34,267 bases of DNA from an uncultured Actinomycetes bacterium (GTDB lineage: Bacteria; Actinomycetota; Thermoleophilia; Miltoncostaeales; Miltoncostaeaceae). Positions 32,321 to 34,267 of this stretch are shown piece by piece. Positions within the stretch are counted from its first letter, which is position 1, and each line of letters opens with the position of its first letter. Where the stretch lies: assembly GCA_903866425.1 (NCBI GenBank), contig CAIPNN010000006.1, forward strand, positions 1-34,267. The letters run 5' to 3'. The position numbers and the translations under genes are program-made. The notes beneath the pieces were generated by a model. The model had not been told where the DNA came from, did not search any database, and saw only the letters and a program-made list of their open reading frames with translations.

Positions 32321-34267
32321 CTAAAGCGACGCGACGGTGGCGCCGTCGCCACCCTCGGCCGCCGGGGCAAGCTCGCGCGACTTCACCAGCGGGTGGGCGG
32401 CCAGCTCCTCATCAATGGCCGCTCGCAAGGCACCGGTTCCGCGGCCATGCACCACACGCACCGACTCGAGCCCCGCCTGTGCCGCCATGTCGATGTGATC
32501 GCGCACCGCGCGGCGCGCGGCCTCGGCCCGCTGGCCGCGCACATCCACATCGCGGGAGATGGCCTCCATCACCGGGCGCACCTCGGCCTTGGGCGCGGGC
32601 GCAGCGGTCGCCGCCGGTGTGAGATCGGGCGCCAGGCGCGACAGCGGCACGCGCACGCGTGCTGACGGCCCCTGCAGCTCAGCCATGTCGCCCTCGATCG
32701 ACAGCACCACACCGCGCACGCCCAGGGCCACATCAACGGCGTGCTCGCCCACCTCAGGCGCGCGCTCGGGCGCGACCGGTTCGGTGAGCCCGGCAAGACG
32801 ATCAGCGGCACGGCGTGCCACGTCGTCGGCCGCGCCAAGGCGCCTGTCGCGGTCGCGCTGGCGGTCAACCGAGCGCCGGTCGCGATCTTCGAGCCGCTTG
32901 CCGGCGGCGATCTCCTTGCGCAGCACTGCCAGGTCCTGGCGCAGGGCGATGAGCTCGGATTCGGCCTCGGCCCGCATGCGCGCACGTTCGTCGTCGGCCT
33001 TTGCGCGCAGCTTCTCGCGCTGACGCTCGGCCTCCTTGCGCTCGCGCTCGGCAACCGCACGGGCCTCAGCAGCAGCAGCACGGTCACGCTCAGCCTCGGC
33101 CCGGGCACGCTCGGCGTCTTCGGTGAGGCCCAGCAGCGCGCTGCGCTCGGGGCCCATGGCGGCACGGGCGCGGTCGAGCACCGACGCCGGCATGCCAAGG
33201 CGCTCGGCGATGCCAATGGCGTGCGACCCGCCCGGCTCGCCCACCACCAGTGAGTACGTGGGCGCAAGGGTGTCGGGGTCGAGCCCCACGGCGGCGTTGG
33301 CCGCCCCCGGCGTGCTGACGGCCCACGACTTCACCTCGGGCGAGTGAGTGGTGGCGAGCACCAACGTGCCCCGGTCGCGCAGGTCACCCAGCACCGCCTG
33401 CGCGATGGCGGCACCTTCAGCCGGGTCGGTGCCCGCCCCCACTTCGTCGAGCAACACCAGCGACCTGGCGCCGGCGTCATCCAGCACCCCGATGAGTGTG
33501 CGCACGTGCGCGGAGAACGTGGACAGACTCTCGGTGATGCTCTGGTCGTCGCCGATGTCGGCGATGACGGCATCGAACACGGGCAGGCGCACGCGGTCGG
33601 CCGGGGGCTGAAGGCCGCACTGGTGCAGCAGCGCGAACAGCCCAAGTGTCTTGAGCGACACCGTCTTGCCGCCCGTGTTGGGGCCGCTCACCACCAGCGA
33701 GCGGATACCCTCGAGGTCGAGATTGATGGGAACGGCCGTGCCAGGGTCGAGCAGCGGATGACGCGCCGCCACCAGCAGCGGCTCCCCCTCTTCGACCGGC
33801 GCGCCACGCCATGCCCGCGACAGCGACCCGCGTGCCAGGCACAGGTCGATCTGGGCCAGCGCCTCGGTGGCCTCGTCGAGCGCGTACCCGTGCTCGTCCA
33901 CCAACGCGGTGAGCTGGCCAAGGATGACCCCGAGTTCCTCGCGCTCGCGGGCCACGGCCTCGCGCACCCGGTTACTGGCCTCAACCACGGCGAGCGGCTC
34001 AACGAACAGCGTGCCGCCCGAGTCTGACGAGTCGTGCACGATTCCCGGCACCGCCGACCGCGATGACGCCTTGACGGCCAGCACGGGCCTGCCGCCGCGC
34101 TCGGTAATGAACCCCTCCTGCAGATGCGGCTTGGCCTCGGCGGCCACCTCGCGGAGCACCTCCTGTGCCTGACGGCGAAGTTCCGCGATATCGCGGCGGG
34201 CACGCGCGAGCGCAGATGATGCGTCGTCGCGAATGCCACCGCGGCCATCGAGGCAGGCGTCAAGCCG
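32321..34267 (-). CDS. mutS2: Endonuclease MutS2, N-terminus cut by window edge
   Basis: MutS2 is a MutS-like ATPase with a nuclease domain. It is linked to suppression of recombination and, in some bacteria, to rescue of collided ribosomes. The frame is open to the window edge, so 648 C-terminal residues are visible. The ATPase has Walker A GPNTGGKT (about 195-202 of the visible part) and Walker B LVLLDEVGAGTDPAEGAA. A long Arg/Glu/Ala coiled coil follows (ERARAEAERDRAAAAEAR region). The C-terminal Smr domain has DVRGQRAEAARRAV and HGRGTGAL. No rqcH or other quality-control gene is nearby. Confidence 0.95.
   Translation of the reverse strand, partial: RLDACLDGRGGIRDDASSALARARRDIAELRRQAQEVLREVAAEAKPHLQEGFITERGGRPVLAVKASSRSAVPGIVHDSSDSGGTLFVEPLAVVEASNRVREAVAREREELGVILGQLTALVDEHGYALDEATEALAQIDLCLARGSLSRAWRGAPVEEGEPLLVAARHPLLDPGTAVPINLDLEGIRSLVVSGPNTGGKTVSLKTLGLFALLHQCGLQPPADRVRLPVFDAVIADIGDDQSITESLSTFSAHVRTLIGVLDDAGARSLVLLDEVGAGTDPAEGAAIAQAVLGDLRDRGTLVLATTHSPEVKSWAVSTPGAANAAVGLDPDTLAPTYSLVVGEPGGSHAIGIAERLGMPASVLDRARAAMGPERSALLGLTEDAERARAEAERDRAAAAEARAVAERERKEAERQREKLRAKADDERARMRAEAESELIALRQDLAVLRKEIAAGKRLEDRDRRSVDRQRDRDRRLGAADDVARRAADRLAGLTEPVAPERAPEVGEHAVDVALGVRGVVLSIEGDMAELQGPSARVRVPLSRLAPDLTPAATAAPAPKAEVRPVMEAISRDVDVRGQRAEAARRAVRDHIDMAAQAGLESVRVVHGRGTGALRAAIDEELAAHPLVKSRELAPAAEGGDGATVASL

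Overview
The window is GC-rich, almost wholly coding and strongly minus-strand biased. It reads as an actinobacterial chromosome with a mreBCD-pbp2-rodA elongation operon and an Rpf-like lytic domain. The best guess is a deep-branching Actinomycetota such as Thermoleophilia; this is inferred from gene content and order, not from a phylogeny.

Layout (minus strand unless stated). 1-3214: proA (cut by the edge), proB, obgE, rpmA, rplU. 3265-4908 (+): an orphan peptide-type substrate-binding protein, convergent with the next block and sharing a CTAG with it. 4905-13023: RNase G, an unknown gene, rodA, pbp2, mreD, mreC, mreB, mostly linked by 1-4 nt stop/start overlaps. 13135-21602: tig, clpX, valS, folC, a zinc-ribbon membrane protein, ndk and maf, with a REP-like palindromic repeat at the 3' end of maf. 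21640-21818: tRNA-Leu(TAG) and tRNA-His(GTG). 22041-28131: malate synthase, a zinc alcohol dehydrogenase, a large secreted SdrD-like protein and a small lipoprotein. 28217-30760: birA, tRNA-Arg(TCT), a small HicA-like protein and a nitroreductase-family protein. 30943-32319 (+): a small unknown protein and a secreted coiled-coil/Rpf-like protein. 32321-34267: mutS2, cut by the edge.

Functionally this is housekeeping: proline synthesis, ribosome assembly, wall elongation, nascent-chain folding and proteolysis, tRNA charging, folate, nucleotide pools, glyoxylate bypass and biotinylation. No prophage, CRISPR array, toxin cluster or biosynthetic island is visible.

The most unusual signal is translational. 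Several core genes (mreB, valS, rng, maf, possibly mreC and the substrate-binding protein) lack an ATG, GTG or TTG where family N-termini demand a start. Instead they show a near-cognate codon (ATC, ATA, CTG, ATT), often behind a good Shine-Dalgarno sequence or inside a 4-nt overlap with the previous stop codon. Two further oddities are a trigger factor with a ~109-residue histone-H1-like Lys/Ala/Pro tail and a Maf whose last ~44 residues are encoded by the palindromic repeat.
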